Assembly: GCA_017613995.1 (NCBI GenBank)
Contig: JAGACT010000135.1
Span: forward strand, 1 to 6,677
DNA: 6,677 bases
Reading direction: 5' to 3'
Source: Eubacteriaceae bacterium
GTDB taxonomy: Bacteria > Bacillota > Clostridia > Eubacteriales > Anaerofustaceae
Position 1 is the stretch's first letter. Each line of letters starts with the position of its first letter. This document shows, one piece after another, positions 5,445-6,677 of the stretch. Both the position numbers and the translations under genes were made by a program. The notes beneath the pieces are model-generated. The model was not told the origin of the DNA. It worked only from the letters and a program-made list of their open reading frames with translations, and searched no databases.

Positions 5445-6400
5445 ATGCTGCCTCCTTCCCCGTTACTGCAGCAGGCAACGTAATGGGAGTCATGCACTTT
5501 TTCGAGAGTATATATTTTGTCGGCACATTCCTGCACGGCACAGGGACAGCGGTCCCGAAACTCGCAGCCGGTCTCGGATGGTCCGGAGAGGGGCGGCTGA
5601 CCGGGAAGTCCCGAGGGCATCTTTCCGTCCAGGGAGGGGATAGCAGCCATAAGGCTTCTGGTATAGGGATGGTTGGGATGGCACAAAAGGTCGCAGTATG
5701 CCCCCACCTCCACGAGGCGTCCGGCGTACATTACGCCGATGCGGTCAGCCAGATACCTGGCCAGAGCAAGGTTATGGGTCACCACGATCATGGTAACTCC
5801 GCATTCGTCCCTGAGCCTTTTGAGCTCCTTTGCCACCTGCAGCTGTATGGTGGCGTCCAGGGCGCTGGTGGGTTCGTCGCACAGAAGTATCCCCTGATCC
5901 AGCAGCATCGCCAGGGCCAGGGCCACTCTCTGGTTCATGCCTCCGCTGAGGGCATAGGGGCACTGTTTGAGGATACGCTCGCTGTCGGTGAGCTCCACCT
6001 TGGCGAAGGCTTCCGCCACCTTCTGCCTGAAAGTGGCAGGATCATATTTGCCGTGGCTCTTTAAGGTCTCCGTGAACTGCTTTTCATATGTCCTTATGGG
6101 ATTGAAGGACGCTCCGGGGCTCTGGAAGACCATGCACATCTTTTCGGAACAGTATTCTCTGCGATCGTCCTCCGACAGTTCGGAGAGATCCCGGCCGTCC
6201 AGGATAACATCCCCGGAAGTTATCTTTATCTCCGGTGAAGAGAACAGGGATCTGAGGATGGTGCTTTTTCCGCAACCGCTCTCCCCCACCAGGCAGAGTA
6301 TCTCTCCCTTTTCGATGGTGAACGAAACGTCCGCTATGGTATTGCGGCTGCCGTAGCCCGCCGTAAGGCCTTTTACCGAAATGACTGGTGAACCGCTCAT
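5441..6400 (-). CDS. Peptide/nickel-type ABC importer ATP-binding protein (DppD/OppD-like)
   Basis: This is the first ATPase of the importer pair. The 319-aa product has Walker A G-E-S-G-C-G-K-S-T (39-47), Q-loop Q93, signature L-S-G-G-M (151-155), Walker B I-L-L-C-D-E-P (171-177) and switch H209. After the ATPase fold comes the oligo/dipeptide C-terminal region, with N-H-P-Y-T-R-S-L at 243-250 and cysteines C279, C285, C292 and C310 in the C-x5-C-P...C pattern. Homologous DppD and OppD structures carry a [4Fe-4S] cluster at these positions, so this one probably does too. I chose the ATG at 6400 because GGAGG (6408-6412) sits 7 bases upstream and the product then begins at the family start. 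The same frame is open back to an ATG at 6550, but that extension overlaps the permease gene and is low-complexity shadow. ATGA overlaps join it to both neighbours. Confidence 0.93.
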   Translation of the reverse strand: MSGSPVISVKGLTAGYGSRNTIADVSFTIEKGEILCLVGESGCGKSTILRSLFSSPEIKITSGDVILDGRDLSELSEDDRREYCSEKMCMVFQSPGASFNPIRTYEKQFTETLKSHGKYDPATFRQKVAEAFAKVELTDSERILKQCPYALSGGMNQRVALALAMLLDQGILLCDEPTSALDATIQLQVAKELKRLRDECGVTMIVVTHNLALARYLADRIGVMYAGRLVEVGAYCDLLCHPNHPYTRSLMAAIPSLDGKMPSGLPGQPPLSGPSETGCEFRDRCPCAVQECADKIYTLEKVHDSHYVACCSNGEGGSI

Positions 6401-6677
6401 CTTATCGCCTCCACGTCCAGGAGATCCCGCACGCAGTCTCCGAGATAATTGAAGATCATGACCGTAATGATGGTCGCGGCGGCGGGGGCCAGCACGGCCC
6501 AGGGCGCCAGCTGGATGTATGATCTCGAAAGGTTTATCATGCTTCCCCACTCGGCGTTGGGTTCCATGACGCCGATGCCAAGAAATGAGAGGCCGGCGAT
6601 GCCTATCATCATCGTTCCTATCTGGGTGGTGGCGTTTACGATCATGGGTCCCAGGATGTTGGGCAGCATCGTTTTAA
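6397..6677 (-). CDS. Peptide/nickel-type ABC importer permease (DppC/OppC-like), C-terminal fragment
   Basis: The frame is open to the right edge of the window, so the start lies beyond base 6677. About 93 residues are visible. The fragment opens with the end of the cytoplasmic EAA loop (L-P-N-I-L-G-P), which docks on the ATPase. It continues through two hydrophobic segments (roughly residues 8-33 and 54-76 counted from the Met at 6669) and ends with F-N-Y-L-G-D-x3-R-D-x-L-D. The G-I-G-V...W-G-S-M-I motif between the helices and the N-x-L-G-D-x3-R-D ending are typical of the DppC/OppC/NikC permeases. Its TGA overlaps the start of the first ATPase gene (ATGA). The usual order predicts a DppB-like permease, and perhaps a substrate-binding lipoprotein gene, beyond the right edge. 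Confidence 0.92.
   Translation of the reverse strand, partial: KTMLPNILGPMIVNATTQIGTMMIGIAGLSFLGIGVMEPNAEWGSMINLSRSYIQLAPWAVLAPAAATIITVMIFNYLGDCVRDLLDVEAIR

Noticed and set aside
4602..5483. 293-codon + strand open frame opposite the DppF-like ATPase.
   Set aside because: It is a shadow of a gene with complete ATPase motifs, and it runs through the terminator hairpin at 4614-4652.
5483..6064. 193-codon + strand open frame opposite the DppD-like ATPase.
   Set aside because: It is a shadow of a well-supported gene, with no recognisable domain of its own.
6401..6550. N-terminal extension of the DppD-like ATPase to an ATG at 6550 (369 aa).
   Set aside because: The extra 50 residues are basic, low-complexity and unlike the family. 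They lie entirely over the permease gene, while the ATG at 6400 has a good ribosome site and an ATGA overlap.
1..6677. CRISPR arrays, insertion sequences, phage genes and riboswitches.
   Set aside because: No regularly spaced repeats, transposase or integrase motifs, or structured leaders were seen. Gaps between genes are short and explained by promoters, tRNAs and terminators.

Overview
The window looks like a chromosomal segment from an anaerobic Firmicute, probably of the class Clostridia. The case rests on strong AGGAGG-type ribosome binding sites, tRNA genes that encode their own CCA ends, a MiaB of clostridial appearance, a flavodoxin, and a radical SAM/SPASM enzyme. No species can be named from the sequence alone, and base composition was not computed.

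Layout, left to right. (1) Bases 1-284: the 3' end of an SGNH/GDSL hydrolase gene, + strand. (2) Bases 283-528: a small tRNA operon on the - strand, with its own promoter, tRNA-Pro(TGG), a CAT-anticodon tRNA best read as the lysidine-type tRNA-Ile2, and a terminator. (3) Bases 556-1907: miaB on the + strand, driven by an extended -10 promoter divergent from the tRNA promoter. (4) Bases 1909-1943: a strong hairpin that can end transcription from both sides. (5) Bases 1961-4592: a complete four-gene transcription unit on the - strand. In transcription order it holds a consensus promoter, a flavodoxin-like protein, a 151-aa protein with three VYxGP repeats and a C-terminal zinc ribbon, a radical SAM/SPASM enzyme, and a Cys/His-rich zinc-finger-like protein. 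(6) Bases 4614-4652: the likely terminator of the next operon upstream. (7) Bases 4701-6677: the 3' end of a peptide/nickel-type ABC importer operon on the - strand, with a permease fragment and two ATPases joined by ATGA overlaps.

How the genes relate. The tRNA, miaB and ABC transporter genes are ordinary housekeeping genes. The accessory-looking part is the four-gene unit. SPASM enzymes modify proteins or peptides, radical SAM enzymes need a one-electron donor such as flavodoxin, and the gene just upstream of the enzyme encodes a repeat protein whose three copies share an E-x-V-Y-x-G-P-[ED] core. A reasonable inference is a post-translational modification system with its own reductant (flavodoxin), substrate (VYxGP protein) and maturase (radical SAM/SPASM). 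The last Cys-rich protein would be a partner or a second substrate. The gene calls are well supported; the joint function is a hypothesis.
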